Translations under genes and position numbers: made by a program
The notes under the pieces: model-generated
The model's database searches: none
What the model was told of the DNA's origin: nothing
What the model saw: the letters and a program-made list of their open reading frames with translations, nothing else
Assembly: GCF_014297275.1 (NCBI RefSeq)
Contig: NZ_JACOQK010000001.1
Span: 1,054,001-1,118,000 of the forward strand
DNA length: 64,000 bases
Source: Clostridium facile
Lineage (GTDB): Bacteria > Bacillota > Clostridia > Oscillospirales > Ruminococcaceae
Reading direction: 5' to 3'
In this document: positions 1 through 6,688 of the stretch, piece after piece
Numbering within the stretch: the stretch's first letter is position 1
How the letters are laid out: each line of letters begins with the position of its first letter

Positions 1-293
1 GCATTGGCTTTTTTCCCTTTTTTCAGTTCTGTGCCAAAGGCGGGGTTTTTATCCGCCCGCTCTTTCAGGCTGTCATAACCATCCACATTTTTGTCATCGG
101 ACTGGACAAAGATGGATTCCCCCATATCCATCAGGCGGTTTCTGATTTTCCGTTTGATGCAGACATCCGAAATCTCCCCAAACCCTTCATCAGTGATTCT
201 TGGCATATTTCCGTTGAGGGGATCGCCGTTGCAGTTTGCGTTATTTACTGTAATAATTGCCTCAAAATCAATTTTATTTTGTAATACACCCAT
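1..293 (-). CDS. cas7c: Cas7c (Csd2), type I-C Cascade backbone subunit; 3' part outside window
   Basis: This is the N-terminal 97 codons of the type I-C backbone protein; the gene runs off the left edge. Cas7 binds along the crRNA spacer as a helical filament in the effector complex. I read this protein directly from the sequence. It begins MGVLQNKIDFEAIITVNNAN and then has CNGDPLNGNMPRITDEGFGE, the hallmark start of the Csd2/Cas7 family (a beta strand followed by an N-G-x-P-x-x-x-N segment). The ATG at 293 lies one base after the cas8c stop, and its ribosome site GGAGGAAGAA is inside the cas8c end, so the two are translationally linked. The family is usually about 280-300 aa. cas4, cas1, cas2 and the array would be expected further left. 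Confidence 0.93.
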   Translation of the reverse strand, partial: MGVLQNKIDFEAIITVNNANCNGDPLNGNMPRITDEGFGEISDVCIKRKIRNRLMDMGESIFVQSDDKNVDGYDSLKERADKNPAFGTELKKGKKAN

Positions 294-294
294 T

Positions 295-729
295 TTATTC
301 TTCCTCCATCTTCTGTGATTTTTTTATTTGCCGTTCTTTGATAATTTGTATCCTTTGGCTGCAAAAACCAGATAAAAATGCCGCCCCCAAATTTCGTTTC
401 TTTTTCAGTTCTTTCGTATCAATTCTACTGACCATTTCGTCTAATAAATCGCATAAATCGCAGAGTTTTATCCCCTTGGATTGCATAATGTAAACATTCA
501 CCTTATTGTAAAGTACTGTTAACGTGTCGTAAGGGCTCTGGCAAAACCGCGTAAGAAGCCTTCTCGCATTGGTAGGGCGAACTTCTTTATAAGATTCGTT
601 GTCATCCGGCTTATTTTTTCCCCACAGCACCTGATTTTCAATAGCATCAGCAAGTGCCACAAATCTTCCGCAATTGTATTCAATATCATCAGTTTCTTTT
701 ACACAATTAAAAACACCATTTTCTCCCAT
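295..729 (-). CDS. cas11c: Cas11c small subunit, internal start within cas8c
   Basis: In type I-C systems the small subunit Cas11c is made from an internal start in the 3' part of cas8c, in the same frame; that is known of the family. Here the sequence supports it. On the minus strand a perfect GGAGGA (plus-strand 737-742) sits 7-8 bases before an in-frame ATG at 729. The product is 144 aa, begins MGENGVFNCVKETDD, and is helical and basic at its end, close to the expected size. An earlier ATG overlaps the Shine-Dalgarno itself (MEEFVMGEN), so the second ATG is preferred. Cas11c lines the belly of Cascade and stabilises the R-loop. Protein-level evidence would be needed for certainty. Confidence 0.75.
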   Translation of the reverse strand: MGENGVFNCVKETDDIEYNCGRFVALADAIENQVLWGKNKPDDNESYKEVRPTNARRLLTRFCQSPYDTLTVLYNKVNVYIMQSKGIKLCDLCDLLDEMVSRIDTKELKKKRNLGAAFLSGFCSQRIQIIKERQIKKSQKMEEE

Positions 730-2253
730 AACAAATTCCTCCATTCTATAAATCAACGGATTGTCCTTATCGTAATCATATAAATAACGGTTATATAAGG
801 CGCATGCCGCAAAAGCAACTTGTTCCCATAAGGACCCATAGCCATAGTTTTGTGGGAATTTCGCCTTGTTGACAGCAGCTTTTACAATATCCCGTGGAAT
901 TTTCGCCCCATCACAGATACAGGGCAGAATCCGCTGCACAGTATCTGCTAACAGCTTATTACTTCCCACTTCCAGATAGTTGCCCCTGCTCACCCCAAAC
1001 GCCGCTTTTGCCAGATTCACTGGGGACGGCGCACCAAAATGGTATTCTTGTTTTTTTATCTCGTTGTAATAACGGATATTCCAGGCGCAGGTTTTGTGCC
1101 ATCGCTCTATGTTGTCAATCAGTTCGTTTCCTTGCAGTCCATTGTACTCTCGGTTGAAAACCACCGCCATCCTTCCGGTAGTAGCAGCATCCAACCCCAA
1201 CAGCACCAGCTGGCTGTCCTTCCTGATTTCAGCGTGATAACCTGTAATCGCCATTTTAAACTGTTGGGCAAACTCCTGTTCAGTATTAATTTCCACACTC
1301 TGCTCCTCAAAGCAGAACTGGAATGTATCCGCCATGGGGTCGGGGAGTTCTTCCCCATCCACTCCCCACAGAACGAATACACGGTCACCAATTCTGGCAA
1401 CTTGCTTCTGGTTCTGAATCAGCCATTTTAAGGCGTTATGGGCTTTTTGGGACGCCTCATAGGATATGGTATACGCTTGTTCCGCTGTTTCAAACCGTCC
1501 ACGGAAAGTAAAATTGGTGGTATCATTGGCAGAAATCAATTTTGCCTTATCACCGGAATTTCTGATTTTAGACGGATGGATGGTGCAGGCCCTTACATGA
1601 TTTCCTGTGACATAACAGAGTTTTTTGCTGCCCTCCTGGCTCAAGTAGTAGTTTGTATATTGGTCTTGCAGTTTTCCATCCTGCCACAACGCGGGGACAG
1701 AATCAATCCCAATCACCGAAAACCGTACAAAGGCATCGGATTGGTTGCCCACCGGCAGTTTTAAATTAGGCTGGTTTTCCCATTTCTTTGTCAACCTTCC
1801 GTTTTCATCCACCGAAAAAATACCCTGTTCCACCAAATCGTGAATCAATGTTTTCTGGTTCAGATACTGGTAAACCGCTTTGACCTTTGGGTTGCTGTAC
1901 GAAGATTCACACCATGCTTGTAATTGTTCCATATACGCCTGATAGGCTTCGGCGTTATCCTCTTTGCAGAACCGGGGATAATCCCCCGCTATGTACTTTA
2001 GTTTATCGAATAAAGGATGGGGGCATGGTTTGGATGTCCGGTTGGCGGAATATTCAGTTACCGGTATCACCGTATCCGCTTGATCTTTTTCCACAGGGGT
2101 TGCAGAGATAAACTGCCCCTCCTTGCCCAGCTTGACATCCACATGCGCCTGTTGGGTGGAGAATCCCACCTTAAGCAGCCCTCTTTGGGTGAAATTAGCG
2201 GGGTCTTTTTCCAGCCTTTCATAGGTACGGTACAACGTCATCATGTAACTCAT
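295..2253 (-). CDS. cas8c: Cas8c (Csd1), type I-C Cascade large subunit
   Basis: The 652-aa large subunit recognises the PAM and helps recruit Cas3. The protein matches the Csd1 family in length (about 570-650 aa) and position between cas5c and cas7c. Family-like segments include FVRFSVIGIDSVPALWQD around residue 175 and GLDAATTGRMAVVFNREY around residue 355. The ATG at 2253 overlaps the cas5c stop in an ATGA, the usual coupled arrangement. The downstream ATG of cas7c is one base past the stop. The C-terminal 144 residues probably also serve as an independent Cas11c (separate entry). The gene looks intact. Confidence 0.95.
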   Translation of the reverse strand: MSYMMTLYRTYERLEKDPANFTQRGLLKVGFSTQQAHVDVKLGKEGQFISATPVEKDQADTVIPVTEYSANRTSKPCPHPLFDKLKYIAGDYPRFCKEDNAEAYQAYMEQLQAWCESSYSNPKVKAVYQYLNQKTLIHDLVEQGIFSVDENGRLTKKWENQPNLKLPVGNQSDAFVRFSVIGIDSVPALWQDGKLQDQYTNYYLSQEGSKKLCYVTGNHVRACTIHPSKIRNSGDKAKLISANDTTNFTFRGRFETAEQAYTISYEASQKAHNALKWLIQNQKQVARIGDRVFVLWGVDGEELPDPMADTFQFCFEEQSVEINTEQEFAQQFKMAITGYHAEIRKDSQLVLLGLDAATTGRMAVVFNREYNGLQGNELIDNIERWHKTCAWNIRYYNEIKKQEYHFGAPSPVNLAKAAFGVSRGNYLEVGSNKLLADTVQRILPCICDGAKIPRDIVKAAVNKAKFPQNYGYGSLWEQVAFAACALYNRYLYDYDKDNPLIYRMEEFVMGENGVFNCVKETDDIEYNCGRFVALADAIENQVLWGKNKPDDNESYKEVRPTNARRLLTRFCQSPYDTLTVLYNKVNVYIMQSKGIKLCDLCDLLDEMVSRIDTKELKKKRNLGAAFLSGFCSQRIQIIKERQIKKSQKMEEE

Positions 2254-2978
2254 TGGGCGCCACCCCCTTCCTGGTAACCCTCCAGAAGCCCAGGCTCCTG
2301 CAAACCGGAAAAGTTGGAAGAATCAAACCGTTTCGGTTTCATCTCCCTCACTGGAATCCGTTGGACACAATCCTCCTGTTTACAGTAGCGAATCACGCCC
2401 CGCTCCATTTTAGGATACCAGAACAACGCCTCCAATTGGTTGGTACCGTTCTGGTCAGGGTAAACAAACGAGTGGAACATCAGCCCAAAGTCCATCTGCT
2501 CCAAATCGCTGTAACAGCTCTGTTCCTCCCCTGTAACTGGTTCCACGTATGCCTGGCATTCCCGCGCCCCTAAAAAGACATCCCGCCTGCCTCCTTTTTC
2601 GATGCAGCGTTTCGCAACCCAGTAGTGTTTATGCTCGTTCCAGTCCTGTTTTAAATCGGGACGATATAGGTTGAACTCAAAATGCGCCTTGACAATGTAG
2701 GACACATTTGATAAGTACGTGTAATACGCCAAATCGTTGCCGCCGTAGTATTTGATGGGGCGAATGCCCTTCCGCTCGGTACGGATGGGGTTTAAAACCG
2801 TTGCTTCATCGATTATCCATAAAATAGACGGCTTCCAGTACACCGATGACACAATCCCTTTTAACGCCTCAGCAGTGGGAATCATCAAGGTGGATTTTTC
2901 CCCACCAATTTTGGTCATGGGGTCGGTGAATAAGGCGAATCTACCAGAAACCTTAAAAGTGACCTGATTTGGTTTCAT
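2250..2978 (-). CDS. cas5c: Cas5c (Cas5d), crRNA-processing subunit of type I-C
   Basis: In type I-C, which lacks Cas6, this Cas5 variant cleaves the CRISPR repeat and stays bound to the 5' handle. The 242-aa protein has the family start (VTFKVSGRFALFTDPMTKIGGEKSTLMIPTAEALKG, shown here in outline only by its key G-R-F and P-T-A-E-A-L-K-G elements), the YHYW-like segment HKHYWVAKRCIEKGGRRDVFLG, and a glycine-rich end. The gene has its own promoter (3003-3031) and a strong ribosome site AAAGGAGG at about 2984-2991. It is separated from cas3 by 221 bp that also holds an opposite-strand small RNA. Its end overlaps cas8c by 4 bp. Confidence 0.94.
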   Translation of the reverse strand: MKPNQVTFKVSGRFALFTDPMTKIGGEKSTLMIPTAEALKGIVSSVYWKPSILWIIDEATVLNPIRTERKGIRPIKYYGGNDLAYYTYLSNVSYIVKAHFEFNLYRPDLKQDWNEHKHYWVAKRCIEKGGRRDVFLGARECQAYVEPVTGEEQSCYSDLEQMDFGLMFHSFVYPDQNGTNQLEALFWYPKMERGVIRYCKQEDCVQRIPVREMKPKRFDSSNFSGLQEPGLLEGYQEGGGAQ

Positions 2979-3002
2979 TGCTGTTCCTCCTTTCTAACTT
3001 TT

Positions 3003-3031
3003 CTTATACTATTTTTCACTTATTTTGTAAA
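3003..3031 (-). promoter_or_regulatory. Promoter of the cas5c-cas8c-cas7c operon and putative target of the crRNA-like RNA
   Basis: On the minus strand TTTACA (3026-3031), a 17-bp spacer and TATAAG (3003-3008) form a good sigma-A promoter 25 bp upstream of the cas5c start. On the plus strand the same DNA begins with TTC (3001-3003) followed by TTATACTAT, which matches the first nine guide bases of the RNA at 3092-3198. A complex bound here would cover both promoter boxes. Confidence 0.8.
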
Positions 3032-3076
3032 GGGAAATTTTTCATAAAAAAACAGCTTTCTTCTTGTACATTTTTA

Positions 3077-3085
3077 TGGTATACT
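3077..3085 (+). promoter_or_regulatory. Extended -10 promoter of the crRNA-like RNA
   Basis: TGG followed by TATACT at 3080-3085 is an extended -10 element. No good -35 is visible (TTTCTT at 3057). The predicted transcription start is 3091-3093, which is the first base of the CRISPR-repeat-like sequence. Confidence 0.65.
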
Positions 3086-3091
3086 AAAAGC

Positions 3092-3198
3092 GTCGCAATT
3101 TGCGTGGATTGAAAATCTTATACTATCTTTAACGAAAGAACTGCTTTGTAACAGGTGAGGACGCTATCCTTGTCTGTTGCAAAGCTTTTCTTTTTTCT
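3092..3198 (+). ncRNA. Putative cas-regulating crRNA-like RNA (CreR-type)
   Basis: Plus-strand RNA of about 105 nt, opposite to the cas genes. It starts with GTCGCAATTTGCGTGGATTG (3092-3111), then AAAAT. Type I-C repeats begin GTCGC, have a hairpin, and end GCGTGGATTGAAAT, so this is a repeat with the stem shortened to CGCA/TGCG. The sequence that follows, TTATACTATCTTTAAC (3118-3133), matches plus-strand 3004-3019 at 14 of 16 positions, including the first nine. That site is preceded by TTC, the canonical type I-C PAM, and is the cas5c promoter. A terminator hairpin (3143-3185) with a T-rich tail ends the RNA. crRNA-like RNAs that use partial complementarity to repress cas promoters are known in other type I and type V systems; the function here is inferred. 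Confidence 0.72.
3143..3198 (+). terminator. Rho-independent terminator of the crRNA-like RNA
   Basis: GCTTTG (3143-3148) pairs with CAAAGC (3180-3185), extended inward by AACAG/CTGTT and AGGA/TCCT, and is followed by TTTTCTTTTTT. The T-run is on the plus strand, so it terminates the small RNA and not cas3, whose stop codon is at 3200. Confidence 0.85.
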
Positions 3199-3199
3199 C

Positions 3200-5548
3200 T
3201 TAAAACAGCGCCAGATCATCTTTCAGGGTTACCCCCAGGCAAGCGTCATAATGGAGGGACCCCATCAGGTATGCCCCTGTCACCTGATTTTGGGTGATAT
3301 CATTCTGTAACGTCTGGAACTGGTATCGGTACAGATTGACCGAATATTTCCGCAATTGGGAAAGTAATCTTTTCTTTTCCTCCATAGGTGAAAACTCGTT
3401 AAGCTGCTCCAGTTTTTCTATGAGTTGTAACCCCTCCCCATAAGGGACAATCACTGGGATGGTATCGTTTCCAATCACCTCAAAGGGTTGCGCTGCCGAT
3501 TGGAATTTTACTGTAGTAAATAATGGGCTTTTTCTGATTTTATTTTGTAGTAATTCATAAATGGATACAGATCCATTCAAAGGGTAGGAAAACTGTTTGG
3601 AAATCCGCTCATCCTGATAATAAAGCTGAAAAAACTCCTTAATAGAGGATGGAGATAAACCGTCTGAGGTCATCCGCAGCACGCTATCCGCATGGTCGAT
3701 TCCAATTGGATATTCCGGCATGTTATTGTAAGAGCCTTCCTGCAATTTTACCGCATAGCAATAACCCAGTTCCTGTTCCCCATTACGGTTGACCCTACCC
3801 GCTGTCTGGGCAACCGAATCCAGACGGGTTAAGCTGCGGACCGCTGCTTCAAAGCTGATATCCACCCCAGCTTCAATGAGCGAAGTGCTGACGCAGATTA
3901 AGTCCTCCCCATCTTTTAGCGCCTGCTTTAGTTCCTTCAACACCTTGCCTCTATGTGCCTGACACAAGCGGGTACTCAAATAAAACAGATTTATCCCTTC
4001 CAGTTCGGGAGATTGGCACAGCATTTCCCAAACAGCAGCTGCGGTATCCACCTTATTCACCACTGCCAATAGGCTTTTTACCTCGCGTTTTCTCTCCAAG
4101 AGGAACTGCTGAAATTGTTCCAAGTCATATTTCTTTGGCTTATAGACCACCTGTACTCGCTTGAGCTGCTCAAAATTGCGGCTGACATTCTTCACAATTT
4201 CAGCATCTTCCGATTCTTTTATCATGGGATGCCCCAGAAGATTCGTATAAGGCTGGGTAGCAGTACAAAGTACTAGGGTAGAATTCCCTACCTGGCGCAG
4301 AAAATTGGCTGCGCTTGTGAACAAATCCATACATTTGGCAGGAAGGGTTTGGATTTCATCAAAAATAATGGTGGCATTCATCAGATGGTGGAGACGGCGC
4401 ATGTCCTGAGTACCTCGATGGTAGAAGGTGTTTAAAAACTGCACCATAGTCGTAAAAATGATATCGCTCTCCCAACGTTCGGTAAGCAGTTTATAATCCT
4501 CCTGCTGGTTATCCTCCAACAGGTTGGAATGGTGCTCCAGCAAATCGCACTGGTAGCCCAGAGCTTTCCGAATTTGTTCAGCGTTTTGCTCGATGATTGA
4601 AGTATATGGAATGACATAGACAATCCGCTGTTTTTGATTTAGCCGGTTATGGTTCAGGGCAAACCGCATACTGGAAAGGGTTTTCCCTCCCCCTGTTGGA
4701 ACAGTAAGACGGTAGATACCCGTCCCTCTATTGGACGCAAGAAAACATTCATCCGAGATTGCTTGCCGAATCCGGTTTACCTGCTCTGTTTTGGGTTCCG
4801 CAGATGATTTCTGGCTGAGTTGGGACAGATAAACCTCAAACCTACCTTGGTATTCCTCCCATGCTGGGAATTGCTGTTCCCGTTCTATTACAGGGGAGAT
4901 CCCCCTGTTTTCCTCAAAGCACATGCTGTCCATCCGGTCGGCGTCAATCAGTATGCTGTAGATGGTTTTGATCAGCAGGTGGTAACAGAACACCCCATCT
5001 TTCATTTTTGTAACCCCTTCGATAATAGGAACCAGTTCTTCTAACGCTTGGTGGAACAGTTTGGTAAGATCTTCTTGGATTTCCTGGGAAAACCGTTGGT
5101 ATGCCTGTTCTATCCTGTGTTGGTCTAGTTTTTCGAACCGCTCCAAAAGAGGGGATTGATTACAGACATCCACACAATCTTTTAATCCGCCATGGTGGTA
5201 GCAGCACGCCATGGCGATGATTTCCACGATGGCGCCACGCCGGCTTTTTCCCGGATAAAAGGTTTGGAAAAAATATTTTGCCCCATATACCCCATGGTCA
5301 AAATCGGATTTCCGTTTCTGGGAAAGGTACTGCTTTGGGTTTTGCACTGCCCGCTGCCGTTCCCCTTCGATAAAATCCTGGAACTGCTGGTCGTATTTGC
5401 CCATATCATGGAGCAAACCCGCCAGGCGCATGGTTTGAGAAAGGTTTAATTTTGCCCCGAATGATTCTGACAGACTGGCAACCCCTAAAATATGCTCCCG
5501 TAACGGCTGCTGTTTTCCATCCTGTAGCCGGAACCTTGCCTGATACAT
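3200..5548 (-). CDS. cas3: Cas3 nuclease-helicase, type I-C
   Basis: This 782-aa protein is recruited by Cascade to degrade target DNA. An N-terminal HD nuclease is visible: LREHILG near residue 19, GLLHDMGKYD with H47 and D48, and a CCYHHGG motif near residue 118. The superfamily 2 helicase follows, with Walker A VPTGGGKTLSS near 285, the Walker B variant IIFDEIQTLP near 400, a CTATQP motif near 430, and QTAGRVNRNGEQ (motif VI) near 600. The length is normal and the gene intact. Ribosome site AAAGGAGAATTTTAAG precedes the ATG. It is transcribed separately from cas5-8-7, as its own promoter lies at about 5603-5611. Confidence 0.96.
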   Translation of the reverse strand: MYQARFRLQDGKQQPLREHILGVASLSESFGAKLNLSQTMRLAGLLHDMGKYDQQFQDFIEGERQRAVQNPKQYLSQKRKSDFDHGVYGAKYFFQTFYPGKSRRGAIVEIIAMACCYHHGGLKDCVDVCNQSPLLERFEKLDQHRIEQAYQRFSQEIQEDLTKLFHQALEELVPIIEGVTKMKDGVFCYHLLIKTIYSILIDADRMDSMCFEENRGISPVIEREQQFPAWEEYQGRFEVYLSQLSQKSSAEPKTEQVNRIRQAISDECFLASNRGTGIYRLTVPTGGGKTLSSMRFALNHNRLNQKQRIVYVIPYTSIIEQNAEQIRKALGYQCDLLEHHSNLLEDNQQEDYKLLTERWESDIIFTTMVQFLNTFYHRGTQDMRRLHHLMNATIIFDEIQTLPAKCMDLFTSAANFLRQVGNSTLVLCTATQPYTNLLGHPMIKESEDAEIVKNVSRNFEQLKRVQVVYKPKKYDLEQFQQFLLERKREVKSLLAVVNKVDTAAAVWEMLCQSPELEGINLFYLSTRLCQAHRGKVLKELKQALKDGEDLICVSTSLIEAGVDISFEAAVRSLTRLDSVAQTAGRVNRNGEQELGYCYAVKLQEGSYNNMPEYPIGIDHADSVLRMTSDGLSPSSIKEFFQLYYQDERISKQFSYPLNGSVSIYELLQNKIRKSPLFTTVKFQSAAQPFEVIGNDTIPVIVPYGEGLQLIEKLEQLNEFSPMEEKKRLLSQLRKYSVNLYRYQFQTLQNDITQNQVTGAYLMGSLHYDACLGVTLKDDLALF

Positions 5549-5921
5549 CTTAAAATTCTCCTTTACCGAATTGACTTATTGTAAATGTTAGATATTGTTT
5601 CCATTATAACACAATTTTATGAATTTTTCTGTCTAAACAAGGGGATTATCGTCTATTTTTGGAATTTTTTATTTTATTCCCGATCATAAGGGAAATAGAT
5701 CCAATGTCCCTACCAAAAAAGTAATCAAAATAAAAAATATGGACCAACCTATGAATTCAGTCTTTTTATGTTGACTGTTTGTATACAATCCTTTAGAAAA
5801 TTCCATTTGACAAACTGTAAAATTGATATTTTGACCCGTTTTTAAATTATTTTTTAGTTTTTTAATCAATTTGTTATAATTATATCGTTTAATATTTTTT
5901 GTATTTGGAGGGAAAATCGCT
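5549..5921. other. Intergenic region with the cas3 promoter
   Basis: On the minus strand TGTTATAAT (plus-strand 5603-5611) is an extended -10 about 55 bp upstream of cas3; no clear -35 is visible. On the plus strand another TGTTATAAT (5872-5880) lies 42 bp upstream of the gene at 5922. I see no convincing gene between them; the short minus-strand frame at 5684-5869 has no ribosome site. Confidence 0.55.
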
Positions 5922-6320
5922 ATGCGAAAAGCAATACGAGAATTTTTGATTTATGACGCCTTTGTTGCGGTTACTATGATTGCAAGATATTTTGTAGTGA
6001 ATGATATTGAGTGGGGATATTTTTGGCTTTGCGTGGTCTATTTTCCAACTGTTTTTTTGTTTCAACCAGTTTTTGGGTTACTACTGGGATACCGGGCAAT
6101 AAAAAAATATAATATCCCCTGCTTGCGGTTTTTAGCGTTAAGCCTGCTGTTCTTTCTGATCAACGGTTTTACATTTTCTATTCTATCCATAGGAAGTGCG
6201 TACACATATGGATTTATAGATACTTTTTGGAACACCGGTTTGATATATGCGTGCATATTCATTGCGTTTTACTGGTTGTCCTATTTTATTACAAAATTTT
6301 ATTTGAAGTTTTATTTTTAA
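5922..6320 (+). CDS. Small four-helix membrane protein of unknown function
   Basis: I do not recognise this 132-aa protein. It is strongly hydrophobic, with about four membrane segments (roughly residues 8-27, 32-56, 67-88 and 100-125) and basic residues in the short loops and at the C-terminus. A good ribosome site GGAGG lies 11 bases before the ATG, and an extended -10 lies upstream, so it is probably a real single-gene unit. It sits between cas3 and a STAND ATPase operon, both on the other strand. A membrane-disrupting or sensing role within a defence island is possible, but nothing in the sequence proves it. Confidence 0.6.
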   Translation: MRKAIREFLIYDAFVAVTMIARYFVVNDIEWGYFWLCVVYFPTVFLFQPVFGLLLGYRAIKKYNIPCLRFLALSLLFFLINGFTFSILSIGSAYTYGFIDTFWNTGLIYACIFIAFYWLSYFITKFYLKFYF

Positions 6321-6396
6321 AAACTACCACATTAAACTGCGAAATGGACTTATCCAAAAACTTCTACCATTTATTAATATAATAAAAATACGCAAT

Positions 6397-6427
6397 AGAA
6401 CCCTCTACCAAAAAAGTAGAGGGTTCT
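6397..6427. terminator. Bidirectional terminator between the membrane protein and the STAND gene
   Basis: AGAACCCTCTAC (6397-6408) and GTAGAGGGTTCT (6416-6427) form a perfect 12-bp stem with a loop of A residues. A and T stretches flank both sides, so it can serve both converging genes. The remainder of 6321-6688 holds nothing I can name. Confidence 0.8.
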
Positions 6428-6688
6428 TATAATATGTAAGAGGATTGCAGTAGGTATTCCTTGGTTTCTCCTATAGAGAGAACTATTTTTCGTATTCCTA
6501 AAATAATAATATGTTTCGGTTTCTATTCGTAGGATCTTTTCTCTACATACCGTTTATCTTTAGCTTACCGAGAAAGGAATATAATTGATACATTTACTAA
6601 ATAGCCTTTTTCCTATAGAATAACATAGCTGCTGTACAATTGCCAAGGGAACGCCAAAACTTTTGATTTGGAAATGCTAATACCAAAT

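Noticed and set aside
3092..3116. Lone repeat read as a vestigial CRISPR array
   Set aside because: Only one copy, no second repeat or 32-36-bp spacing; it starts exactly at a predicted transcription start and has its own terminator, which fits a dedicated RNA better than a leftover.
5684..5869. 61-codon minus-strand frame upstream of cas3
   Set aside because: No ribosome site and overlap with the promoter region; composition is that of A/T-rich intergenic DNA.
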